Shown here: one piece after another, positions 24,966 to 31,943 of the stretch | How positions within the stretch are numbered: position 1 is the stretch's first letter | How the letters are laid out: each line of letters starts with the position of its first letter | Source: Candidatus Saccharimonadia bacterium | GTDB lineage: Bacteria; Patescibacteriota; Saccharimonadia; Saccharimonadales; SZUA-47 | DNA: 31,943 nucleotides | Assembly (NCBI GenBank): GCA_938050265.1 | Contig: CALLJT010000048.1 | Coordinates: forward strand, 1 to 31,943 | Direction: 5' to 3' | The notes under the pieces: model-generated | Databases searched by the model: none | What the model was told of the DNA's origin: nothing | What the model saw: only the letters and a program-made list of their open reading frames with translations | Program-made: the position numbers and the translations under genes

Positions 24966-25615
24966 AGCTAGTACTATGCTCCGAAGGCTTCCATACAAAA
25001 AATACGGTAGATGCATGCATTAAGCTTGTCGGTAAGCCTCAGGATAAAATAACTGTAGCTATCATCAACGAAGCGTATGCTGTTGAGCTGGGCGACAAAC
25101 GATGGGTGTTAGATAACATGAACAGTGTTGCCAGGCACTTTCCTACTGAGCTGGATATTATCAATCTTCTCGCTTTGTCTATCAAAGAAGTTGAAAAACG
25201 AATCCGCAGTAAAGATGTCATTTTTGTAGTTGGTGGCAACACAGACTACCTTATGTACGTTTTTAATAAATCAGGTTTTAGTTCGCTGTTGCCAAAGCTA
25301 CTTGAAGACAAAGTGTATGTGGGCAGTAGTGCTGGCTCAATGGTAATCGGCAAACGAATATCCACCGAAGCCTACACAAAGTTCTTTGGAGAAGACCAGG
25401 ACTTTGGAGTAACTGAGTATATGAGCCTGGTCGATCTAGCCATAAAGCCTCACCTTGACTCAGGCAACTTCCCAAATAACCGGGCAAACATACTGGACGA
25501 ACACGCATCAGGAACAGACTTCCCTGTCTATGGACTCAGGGATGATTCAGCAATAGTCATTGACGGTAATGACCAAGAGTTTATCGGCAGCACGCCTCAT
25601 AAAGTGAAGTCATGA
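24962..25615 (+). CDS. Peptidase S51 (peptidase E-like) protein
   Basis: A 217-residue protein beginning at ATG 24962, which overlaps the previous stop by 4 nt. It has the S51 features: VVGGNTDYLMY before the active-site strand, the nucleophile motif GSSAGSMV (Ser 123), and a later LAIKPHLDSG with the histidine of the triad. Peptidase E cleaves N-terminal aspartyl dipeptides; cyanophycinase-like relatives cut other Asp linkages. The protein is cytosolic and closes the operon of four hydrolases. The bases just past the stop open a 12-codon frame that overlaps as ATGA but soon ends, perhaps a remnant of a fifth gene. Confidence 0.87.
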   Translation: MKLVLCSEGFHTKNTVDACIKLVGKPQDKITVAIINEAYAVELGDKRWVLDNMNSVARHFPTELDIINLLALSIKEVEKRIRSKDVIFVVGGNTDYLMYVFNKSGFSSLLPKLLEDKVYVGSSAGSMVIGKRISTEAYTKFFGEDQDFGVTEYMSLVDLAIKPHLDSGNFPNNRANILDEHASGTDFPVYGLRDDSAIVIDGNDQEFIGSTPHKVKS

Positions 25616-25631
25616 GCGCAGCGGCTTGTGA

Positions 25632-25772
25632 TACTACGCTCAGACCATAAATCAGAGCATGCACGATGTCCAGAATTTGTGGAGACTATCAAGCACTCAC
25701 ACGGGTGGCGTGTACGAACGAGTATCAGACCACTACCCAGTGTCTGCGAAAGTTTGTACTAAAAATCCCTAG
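25632..25772 (+). pseudogene. Remnant C-terminus of an endonuclease/exonuclease/phosphatase (EEP) family gene
   Basis: A 46-codon frame without a start reads ...HTGGVYERVSDHYPVSAKV... and then stops. SDHYPV near the C-terminus is the closing motif of DNase I-like EEP proteins, where Asp and His are catalytic. No upstream part of such a gene fits between this and the S51 gene. Its stop codon overlaps that of the convergent patatin gene. It is probably a decayed tail left by a deletion. The call rests on one short motif. Confidence 0.45.
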
Positions 25773-26454
25773 GCATGAGATATAAGGAATTTTTCTGTAG
25801 CTGCGTAGCCGTTGTCGTACAGCTTTTGTTTATCAAGATCCGTCAAGTCAAAATCTGTCGCACGGATACCGCTCGTGTCGACGAATATCGTCCTGGCAAT
25901 AACTTCTGGGTCGTCGACATAAAACCGATCGCGTGCGTTGATAATTGTTTCGAGCAACGCTTTCGCATAGTTGTAAGGGTTGCCTGTGTTATTTGGTGTA
26001 AGCGCGTCTTCACTACGTGCGCTCAGGTTAACACCAATAGTCGGCCAGCGTGGCTGTTTGCGACCAGTCTGGTCCAGCACAGCCAACGGAAAATTAGCCA
26101 CCATGCCTCCGTCAACTAAATACGAATTACCCATCCGTACCGGCTCAAAGTAAAATGGAATCGCTGCAGACGCCCGGATAGCATGCGCTACTGACTGTGT
26201 ATCCGGGTCGAGCCCGTAGTCTGCATAATCCCACGGCAGCCGAACAAGACGGCCCCTGGTCACATCAGCAGCAATCACTACAAGCTTATAGCGCTGTTCA
26301 ACTGGGTAGTCGTCGCACCACGACTCATGTACGCGCAAGTCGGCCCATGTGCGTACGCCGTACTGCTCTAGTATGTGCGCAATGAACGATTCCAGTTCTT
26401 TGCCCTCATACACGCCTTTTTCGAACACCAGCGATGTGTCACCCTCCAACTAAA
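25769..26454 (-). pseudogene. Patatin-like phospholipase, C-terminal part (split by IS)
   Basis: About 227 codons in frame up to the insertion element. It contains the patatin dyad aspartate in LVDGGMVANFPL and the typical EKGVYEG, HAIRASAAIPFYFEPV and WPTIGVNLSAR phrases. There is no start codon of its own other than a TTG next to the IS junction, preceded by a stop inside the IS. Together with the fragment at 27654-27951 it makes a full patatin domain of about 325 residues, which would hydrolyse acyl chains of lipids using a Ser-Asp dyad. Confidence 0.9.
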
Positions 26455-26515
26455 ATGGACACGTAGTCTATTCTAGATACAGACTATTTCACCAATTTTA
26501 TTGAGGAGTATTTTT

Positions 26516-26773
26516 ATGCCAAAAGGAATCCCTACTGACCCAAAAACAAAACAAGAAATTATCACCAAAATACGCAATGAAGGCATGAGCGTCAGTGATG
26601 CAATCACTGCATACGGCGTATCCACTAAAAGCATCTACTACTGGCTCCGCGAAGGAGTTGTAGACAGCAACCGCAACCTTGTGCTGGAGCTTAATAAGCT
26701 CCGTAAGGAGAACGAACAACTCTACAAGTTGCTCGGTAGAGCAACAGCTGAGATGCACCGCTCAAAAAAGTAG
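26516..26773 (+). CDS. IS3-family transposase OrfA (helix-turn-helix)
   Basis: An 85-residue protein starting at ATG 26516, which follows GAGGAG by 7 nt. It holds a helix-turn-helix (SVSDAITAYGVSTKSIYYWL) that binds the IS ends, and a C-terminal leucine-heptad region (LELNKLRKENEQLYKLL) for oligomerisation. It stops at TAG 26771 just after the slippery sequence. Most ribosomes would make OrfA alone, which usually regulates transposition. Confidence 0.9.
   Translation: MPKGIPTDPKTKQEIITKIRNEGMSVSDAITAYGVSTKSIYYWLREGVVDSNRNLVLELNKLRKENEQLYKLLGRATAEMHRSKK
26764..26770 (+). promoter_or_regulatory. Programmed -1 frameshift heptamer A AAA AAG
   Basis: In the OrfA frame the codons are TCA AAA AAG TAG, so A AAA AAG is a correctly phased slippery heptamer directly before the OrfA stop. 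A shift to the -1 frame enters OrfB without any stop codon up to 27669, giving an OrfAB transposase of 384 residues. Confidence 0.88.
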
Positions 26774-27669
26774 CCATCCTGGAGCAAGAGGTCGACCCAG
26801 GGTGGCGGAGCCACTTCAGGCGTGTCCTGAAGGTTTGCAAGAGCACGTTCTACGACAAACCAACCATACTCAAAGAACGTGATGCAGCAGCAGTAGCACT
26901 GCTGCAAGCTGTGCATGAACAGCATCCATTCTACGGCGTACCGAGGCTGGCCATTCATCTCGGTTGGAGTGAGGGCAAGACCAGGAGAATACGCACCAAA
27001 GCCGGTATAGTCATCCCAACTGCCGCAACCAAGCACAAGTATCCTCGGAGCCCTCAGGCAGAGATATCTGCTCCGCAGAATATCCTGCATGACTATGCCA
27101 GCTTCAAAGACGACAGCCGTCCGCAGGACGGTATGAGCTACAAAGGCATGATCGATGCTGAAGCCTGGGCACAGGACTACACGTTCATCAAACACGATCA
27201 TGCGTTTTGCTATTTGGCAGTAGTGATGAGTCTCAAGACACGTGAGATCGTTGGCTGGCGGCTCGGTACGAACCACAGCAGCGAGCTAACCCACAGCGCC
27301 TTGCTTGATGCACTCAGTAGACATACAAGCCCAGCCATACTCCATAGCGATCAAGGTAGTGAGTATCTCAGCTACAAACACAGAGACCTGTGTGAGCGTA
27401 TGGAAATACAGCTGTCCTGCTCAAACAAATCTAGTCCGTGGCAGAACGGCTTCATGGAGCGCTGGTTCGGCAACCTGAAGAAAGAGTTCGGCAAAACGAG
27501 CAAACACAAAGACCTGGCGGCACTGCATGAAGCACTAGCGCTCTATATTCATTACTACAATACAAGGAGAATACACACTGCACTAAAAACAACACCAGCG
27601 GCTTACGCCGCTGGTCTCGATCTTGACCCCAGAAGTTTAGACAAGGTGTCCGGAAAAGTTAGAGATTGA
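26770..27669 (+). CDS. IS3-family transposase OrfB (DDE integrase), made by -1 frameshift
   Basis: From the frameshift point the frame continues to 27669. The HTH_21-like segment (EQHPFYGVPRLAIHLG) precedes an rve integrase core with the DDE triad: Asp in AQDYTFIK, Asp in LHSDQGSEY, and Glu in NGFMERWFGNLKKE. It catalyses strand transfer as an OrfAB fusion. The first internal ATG is at 26911, but translation by frameshift is the expected route. The stop TGA (27667-27669) lies beyond the right inverted repeat, so the last few codons seem to come from the interrupted patatin gene. Confidence 0.92.
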   Translation, partial: VAILEQEVDPGWRSHFRRVLKVCKSTFYDKPTILKERDAAAVALLQAVHEQHPFYGVPRLAIHLGWSEGKTRRIRTKAGIVIPTAATKHKYPRSPQAEISAPQNILHDYASFKDDSRPQDGMSYKGMIDAEAWAQDYTFIKHDHAFCYLAVVMSLKTREIVGWRLGTNHSSELTHSALLDALSRHTSPAILHSDQGSEYLSYKHRDLCERMEIQLSCSNKSSPWQNGFMERWFGNLKKEFGKTSKHKDLAALHEALALYIHYYNTRRIHTALKTTPAAYAAGLDLDPRSLDKVSGKVRD

Positions 27670-27951
27670 CAATGCGCCTATGCCAACCGGCCCAAGTCTA
27701 TCAAGGAAACCTTTATCACGAAACGACGCATACGGCGTTTCATACATCAACCTATACAGGCGATCCGCCGGCATGCCAGCTGCGATCAAAGACGCCACAA
27801 TCGCGCCAGCAGATGTGCCACCTACCCTACGGAATTCATATCCCTGTTCGAGTAAACGCGACACTGCACCGACTAGACCGATACCTTTAACGCCACCTCC
27901 CTCCAGAACAAGGTCGGCGTACCCTGGTTTGTTTGAGGAAGGTGAGTTCAT
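27654..27951 (-). pseudogene. Patatin-like phospholipase, N-terminal part (split by IS)
   Basis: About 99 host codons from ATG 27951. It holds the oxyanion glycine stretch VLEGGGVKGIG and the nucleophile elbow GGTSAGA of patatin phospholipases. The frame runs on a few codons into the insertion element and ends at a TAA inside its right inverted repeat (27637). The truncated product lacks the dyad aspartate and is unlikely to be active. There is no clear ribosome-binding site. It lies 51 nt after the DUF11 surface protein gene on the same strand. Confidence 0.9.
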
Positions 27952-28002
27952 ATGGGAGCGTACTACTTTCTATGCACTAAACGTACTTCGATCGGAAACT
28001 GG

Positions 28003-31000
28003 TTACTGAGGCATGAGTATCTGAGGAACGTGTGTGTTCATCGGACCACTGCCTGAGTCGCCACCCTTACCGCCTCGTGATGCATACGCACCAACCATGA
28101 GTAGCCCGGCTACAAACGCGATAGCTCCACCCACTATGAACGTGGATATGTTACGGGACGAACCAGTATAGGCAAGGACTGTCGATAGCGATGTCGTAAT
28201 GTGCGCACTGTCTTCGTCGATCGGATTACCATCCTTTACGAGCGATAGTACCGCACTGTTTGAACACTGGTTGTCAGTCGCGTCACCGTCTGAGAAGTTA
28301 CATTCTGTAAACTCTACTGCTGACACAACGCGAGTCTGGAACTGTACCGTGGCTATTTCGTTTGGACCGAGATCTCCAACCCAGTTGATTTCACCGTCGT
28401 TGTACTGAGCAACACCAGCGGAATCTCCGGCGACTTCACGAATACTGTCAGGGACAAATTCAAGCCCGTTTTCAATTCTGTCAACCATGACGATGTTTGT
28501 TGCGGGACCGTTGCCTCTGTTGGACACTTCAACCTGCCATGTCACGACGGAACCGTTCGCAGATATGTCTTCTATCTCTGTGAACGATGCGTCATTGTTT
28601 GCATCTACAGTCTTAGAAATTACAAGATCAGGTTTGATGTTCGTGTTCAGTACGATTGCAGGATCCTCAAGCTGCACATCGTCACCGTGCGTCAAACGTG
28701 CGGTATTGACACAGTTTGCATCTTCCGAGCCGTCACTGACGTCGCACGCGATAAACTGTAGTCCGTTATCAAACCGTGTTTCGATAGTAAGCGATACTTC
28801 TTCAGATGGGTTGATTGAACCGTTCCACGTAACTCGGTTCGTTGTTTCGTCGTATGAAGCTTCGCCAGCCGTAGCAGTATGTCCGGTATAGACAACTCCT
28901 GTTGGGAGTGGGTCAACAACCTGGACGTTTTCTGCGACTGCGGTTCCTGAGTTACCGAACGTTACTTTCCACTGGAACACTTCACCGGCGACAGATACTT
29001 CTTCGAAGTCACTGTAGTCTGAGCCTGAATCGCTACCCTCTGCGAGCTTACTCAGGTAGAGTTCGGAATATCGTTGTACGTCCACTTGCGCGTCGTCACT
29101 GTCGATGTCTTGAAACTCTTCTACATTTGCTCCTGTACCGACATAAGCTTTGTTAGCACAGAGTCCGTCAGGCTGGCCATCAACAGTCCCCGTGTCACAG
29201 GCATTGAACGAGTCTATATCTACTATCTTCGCAGTTGCGACAAACTCAGCAGTTTCACCAGGTGCGAACGTCGGTACAGTCCAGAATGCCTGGAACTTGT
29301 CTGAGCCAGCTATAAGCTCTACGTCGCCATTACCGCTCACTGTCGTCACGTCATTCACGACAACTCCTTCAGGGAACACGTCAAGGAATGCAGCGTTTGT
29401 AATGGTGCCGTCACCCTGATTACTGACGCTAATTCTCCAGTTAAACCAGGTATCGAATTCTGCTGTTTCTAGGTCCGACCATGAATCGTCACCATGGACG
29501 TCTACTTCTTTCGTGATTGTGAGCGTACCAGTTGGCGTAGCGAACACATCAGCAGTATCACTGGCAGTTTGACCGACAACGCTTACTGGTGACAGCACGT
29601 CTCTGCGGCCGATTTCAGCAGTGTTACGGCAGTGTTCGCCTTCAGTTTCTGAAACACAGCTTGTGAGCATTGACTCAGATACGAGTCGTGCCTGGAATGT
29701 CATTTCAACCGTTGATCCAGCGTCCATCGATCCGTTCCAGACAACCGCAGTTGTCCCGGTGTCCTGTACGACTATCACGTCGTCAGTAGCCGCACCGTCG
29801 AGAGTAACTGACACCTGATCAGCACTCGTCGAAATCAATTCCATATTCGCTGGCAACACATCAACTATCCGAGCATTTGGCTCGTCGCCGCTACCTGTGT
29901 TCTGGGCAACTATTTTCCAAGTAAACGATTCGTTCAAACTAGTCTGTTCGACAACTGTGTCGAATGTACTGTCGGCGTTACCGTCTACGAATTTTTCGAT
30001 ACCGAGAACTGCAACAAATTCCATGTCGACAAACGCTGGGTCGCTTGAACGAGTCAGCAAGTCAACACTCACGGCGTTGTCACCAGTAGCAGTACCAATA
30101 TATGCGTCTACTCCACAGGCTGTTCCTGTGCCAGTGCTTACTCCGAGGCAGGTTTCATATGCTGATCTATCGGCAATCGTACTGGTGTACTCAATCGTCA
30201 CACATGCACCCACGTCTAATGAGCCGTTCCATGCTATAGCGGGGCGACCTGTAGCAGGGTCGGTTACAACGCTCACCGCTGAACTACCTGCAACGCCATC
30301 AACGCGCACTGCAGACGCAGCATCGTCAAGCGACACGCCAGCAGGCACAACGTCGACAATACGTGCTGTAGGCTCAATAGCGTCACCGACGTTACAGCCT
30401 TCCACGCGCCATACAAATGAGTTGTTCGCTTCAACTAACTCTGGGCTCTGGTCACTGTAGATCACGTCACTATCAGCACCATCAACGTACTTCTTGACTG
30501 TGAGGCTCGGAGTGAGTACTGCGTATACCTCTGCATCATCAAACTTCGTATCGCCGATCAATCCATCGTTCGTTCCAGCCTCTGCTTCTCCGACAAATGC
30601 CCTGTTCGTACACACGCCGTCACCACTTTCGTTGCCAGGAACGTCGGCAGTTTCACATGTGTTAAACGCGTCCACGTCGTTTATGGTGCTTTCTACTGTT
30701 ATGACTACTGAATCATCGCTATTGAGAGCACCGTCCCAGATGACAGTTGTGCCATCCGTAGTAGCTGATCCAACAGATGCATTGACACCCGTAACAGTCA
30801 CACCTCCAGGATAGTTGTCTATGACACGCGCGTTATCTAGGTCACCACGTCCATCGTTCTTTGCTACGATCTCCCACAGCACAGTTCGTCCGTCAGGAAT
30901 AATCTGCTCTGAGATGTCGCTGAACGTCGTGTTTTCGTCGCTTCCGTCTACTTTTTTAATGATCGACAAACTTGGGAGTAGCTGGTTAACAGCAGCTGTG

Positions 31001-31943
31001 TCTGAGTCTGCCGGACTAGACTCGGTTGTTTCTGTCGCCTCAGAGTGTATTGTCGCTATGCATGTACATTTACCATCCTGTGCGCCATCTGCCTGGTCAC
31101 ATGTTTCGATGTCGTTTAGTACGACTTGGAACTCAACGGATACGTTTTCACCTGGCTGCAGCGGGCCCGTCCATGTGAAACAGCCACCACTCTCAGCGAT
31201 TGTTCCTGACTGAACACCTGCAGTTACTACGGTACTGTCGGCTACATATGATGTACCCTGTGGTGCACATGACGTGATCACAGCGGCGTTGTCTGGTCCT
31301 TCACCGACATTACGACCAGCGACTTTCCAGGTGATCGTTTCGCCTTCTTTGGACTGCTGCAGAGTTGGGTCGAATGAACCATCGCTCAGACCGTCCACGT
31401 CTTTTTGTATCTCTAGGCTTGGCTGCTTGTCTTCGAGACATGTCAGCAAGATAGCTGAAGGAATGACACTGTTAACTTTCTGATCCATATCGTCGTACAC
31501 ATCAGAGTGCTCAACCCGAACGGTGTTCGTACTGTTAGCTACAGTTACGCTGCCAAGGTATTCACCCTGCCATGTATTCCTGACAACAGTAGGCACTGTG
31601 TCGCCGTTATTATCGTCATCTTGCAGCAGTTCGTTGTCTGAACCTCGCCAGTCATAGTAGTCGTCGAAGTCAGTAGAATGACTTTGCGTACGCTGGCCGT
31701 CAATACTGAGATAATATTCTTCGTTCGGTTGATCTTGGACGTCTTGCCCTGGGCTGTCGGAACGGTGATCATAGTGCGTGTCTGACGAAATCGTCCGTAC
31801 TTCATACTGGCCTGGACTAATCGTAACTGGGAGCTGGTAGTCACGGGTCATCTGATCGGAAACAGCACGGTCATACACGACACGGTTCCATCTACTTGCG
31901 TATTCAGGATAGTCAGATAAGAATATCCGTGTTTCAGTAGACT
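28003..31943 (-). CDS. Giant DUF11-repeat surface protein with LAYTG sorting-like tail, 5' end outside the window
   Basis: The frame is open to the window edge, giving at least 1312 residues; a GTG at 31878 is probably not the start. After an Asp/Tyr-rich N-terminal part come seven DUF11-type repeats of about 145-170 residues (roughly 31425 down to 28190). Each begins like LSIxKxVDG, has W-x-V-x-x-x-N-x-G-x-G, D-x-x-P-x-G, W-N-G-S-L, and closes with a pair of cysteines spaced 8-20 apart and an N-x-A. The C-terminus has LAYTG (28162-28176), a helix of about 21 hydrophobic residues and Arg/Lys, like a sortase signal, but followed by 20 more Gly-rich residues. It is probably a cell-surface stalk or adhesin. 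Confidence 0.9.
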   Translation of the reverse strand, partial: STETRIFLSDYPEYASRWNRVVYDRAVSDQMTRDYQLPVTISPGQYEVRTISSDTHYDHRSDSPGQDVQDQPNEEYYLSIDGQRTQSHSTDFDDYYDWRGSDNELLQDDDNNGDTVPTVVRNTWQGEYLGSVTVANSTNTVRVEHSDVYDDMDQKVNSVIPSAILLTCLEDKQPSLEIQKDVDGLSDGSFDPTLQQSKEGETITWKVAGRNVGEGPDNAAVITSCAPQGTSYVADSTVVTAGVQSGTIAESGGCFTWTGPLQPGENVSVEFQVVLNDIETCDQADGAQDGKCTCIATIHSEATETTESSPADSDTAAVNQLLPSLSIIKKVDGSDENTTFSDISEQIIPDGRTVLWEIVAKNDGRGDLDNARVIDNYPGGVTVTGVNASVGSATTDGTTVIWDGALNSDDSVVITVESTINDVDAFNTCETADVPGNESGDGVCTNRAFVGEAEAGTNDGLIGDTKFDDAEVYAVLTPSLTVKKYVDGADSDVIYSDQSPELVEANNSFVWRVEGCNVGDAIEPTARIVDVVPAGVSLDDAASAVRVDGVAGSSAVSVVTDPATGRPAIAWNGSLDVGACVTIEYTSTIADRSAYETCLGVSTGTGTACGVDAYIGTATGDNAVSVDLLTRSSDPAFVDMEFVAVLGIEKFVDGNADSTFDTVVEQTSLNESFTWKIVAQNTGSGDEPNARIVDVLPANMELISTSADQVSVTLDGAATDDVIVVQDTGTTAVVWNGSMDAGSTVEMTFQARLVSESMLTSCVSETEGEHCRNTAEIGRRDVLSPVSVVGQTASDTADVFATPTGTLTITKEVDVHGDDSWSDLETAEFDTWFNWRISVSNQGDGTITNAAFLDVFPEGVVVNDVTTVSGNGDVELIAGSDKFQAFWTVPTFAPGETAEFVATAKIVDIDSFNACDTGTVDGQPDGLCANKAYVGTGANVEEFQDIDSDDAQVDVQRYSELYLSKLAEGSDSGSDYSDFEEVSVAGEVFQWKVTFGNSGTAVAENVQVVDPLPTGVVYTGHTATAGEASYDETTNRVTWNGSINPSEEVSLTIETRFDNGLQFIACDVSDGSEDANCVNTARLTHGDDVQLEDPAIVLNTNIKPDLVISKTVDANNDASFTEIEDISANGSVVTWQVEVSNRGNGPATNIVMVDRIENGLEFVPDSIREVAGDSAGVAQYNDGEINWVGDLGPNEIATVQFQTRVVSAVEFTECNFSDGDATDNQCSNSAVLSLVKDGNPIDEDSAHITTSLSTVLAYTGSSRNISTFIVGGAIAFVAGLLMVGAYASRGGKGGDSGSGPMNTHVPQILMPQ

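Larger units (their letters stand above)
26455..27653 (+). mobile_element. IS3-family insertion sequence of about 1.2 kb inserted in a patatin gene
   Basis: The element carries overlapping orfA and orfB with a -1 frameshift signal, the hallmark of the IS3 family. Imperfect terminal inverted repeats are GGACACGTAGTCTA (26457-26470) and, reverse-complemented, GGACACCTTGTCTA (27638-27651), 12 of 14 matching. The exact outer edges are uncertain by a few bases, and no convincing target-site duplication was found. It lies opposite to the patatin gene it breaks. Confidence 0.85.

Noticed and set aside
25612..25650. A 12-codon frame overlapping the S51 stop as ATGA
   Set aside because: It is too short and without family features; at most a remnant of a lost fifth gene.
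26448..27660. AAA on both sides (26452-26454 and 27654-27656) as the IS target-site duplication
   Set aside because: Removing the element with one AAA restores the patatin frame, but leaves a TAG at the junction, so the original gene would have been broken. The match is also only three A residues.
28190..31425. The repeat-rich region as a CRISPR array or tandem DNA repeat
   Set aside because: The repetition is at protein level only (DUF11 modules of about 150 residues); DNA repeats of constant spacing are not present.
1..31943. UGA recoding as in Gracilibacteria or SR1
   Set aside because: TGA ends several genes in ATGA overlaps with intact downstream genes, and family-length proteins end at TGA as expected.

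Overview
The window (about 32 kb) looks like a piece of a small bacterial chromosome, most probably from the Candidate Phyla Radiation (Patescibacteria), with Saccharibacteria (TM7) as my best guess. The basis is gene content and style: two tandem MurD-type ligases, a membrane glycosyltransferase fused to a polysaccharide deacetylase, a FAS1-domain secreted protein, a very large DUF11-repeat surface protein, short intergenic gaps and many 4-8 nt gene overlaps. TGA is clearly used as a stop (several ATGA overlaps), so this is not one of the UGA-recoding CPR lineages. The assignment is inference; no rRNA or ribosomal protein gene is present to settle it.

Layout. 1-3.1 kb: 3' part of an alpha/beta hydrolase overlapping clpB. 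3.2-5.1 kb: five small minus-strand genes of unknown function forming a tight operon (one PH-like domain, one two-helix membrane protein, one basic coiled coil). 5.3-9.5 kb: an exported GH5-type glycosidase, an OmpR-type two-component pair, and a divergent secreted FAS1 protein with a textbook terminator. 9.8-13.0 kb: a multi-helix membrane histidine kinase co-directional with a SAM methyltransferase. 13.2-17.1 kb, plus strand: a PlsC-type acyltransferase, a stand-alone receiver protein and two divergent MurD-like ligases in a row. 17.1-18.4 kb: a hairpin-packed intergenic region, folD and tRNA-Arg(TCG). 18.5-21.9 kb: a possible structured leader and a 1.1k-residue fusion of a degenerate GH18-like module, a NodB deacetylase and a GT2 synthase. 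22.0-22.4 kb: tRNA-Lys(CTT) with strong promoter and terminator, followed by tRNA-3'-end-like scraps and a 52-nt duplicated unit. 22.4-25.6 kb: a GNAT protein and a tightly overlapping four-gene operon of small hydrolases. 25.6-28.0 kb: a degraded EEP nuclease tail and a patatin phospholipase gene split by an IS3-family element with a programmed -1 frameshift site. 28.0 kb to the end: a DUF11-repeat surface protein running off the window and carrying an LAYTG sorting-like C-terminus.

Theme. Much of the window concerns the cell envelope: peptidoglycan precursor ligases, membrane lipid acylation, polysaccharide synthesis and deacetylation, secreted adhesin-like proteins, a glycosidase and envelope-sensing kinases. 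That fits a small host-associated or surface-attached bacterium. The 22-28 kb segment, with tRNA scraps, broken genes, an IS and an operon of accessory hydrolases, looks like the plastic part of the window.
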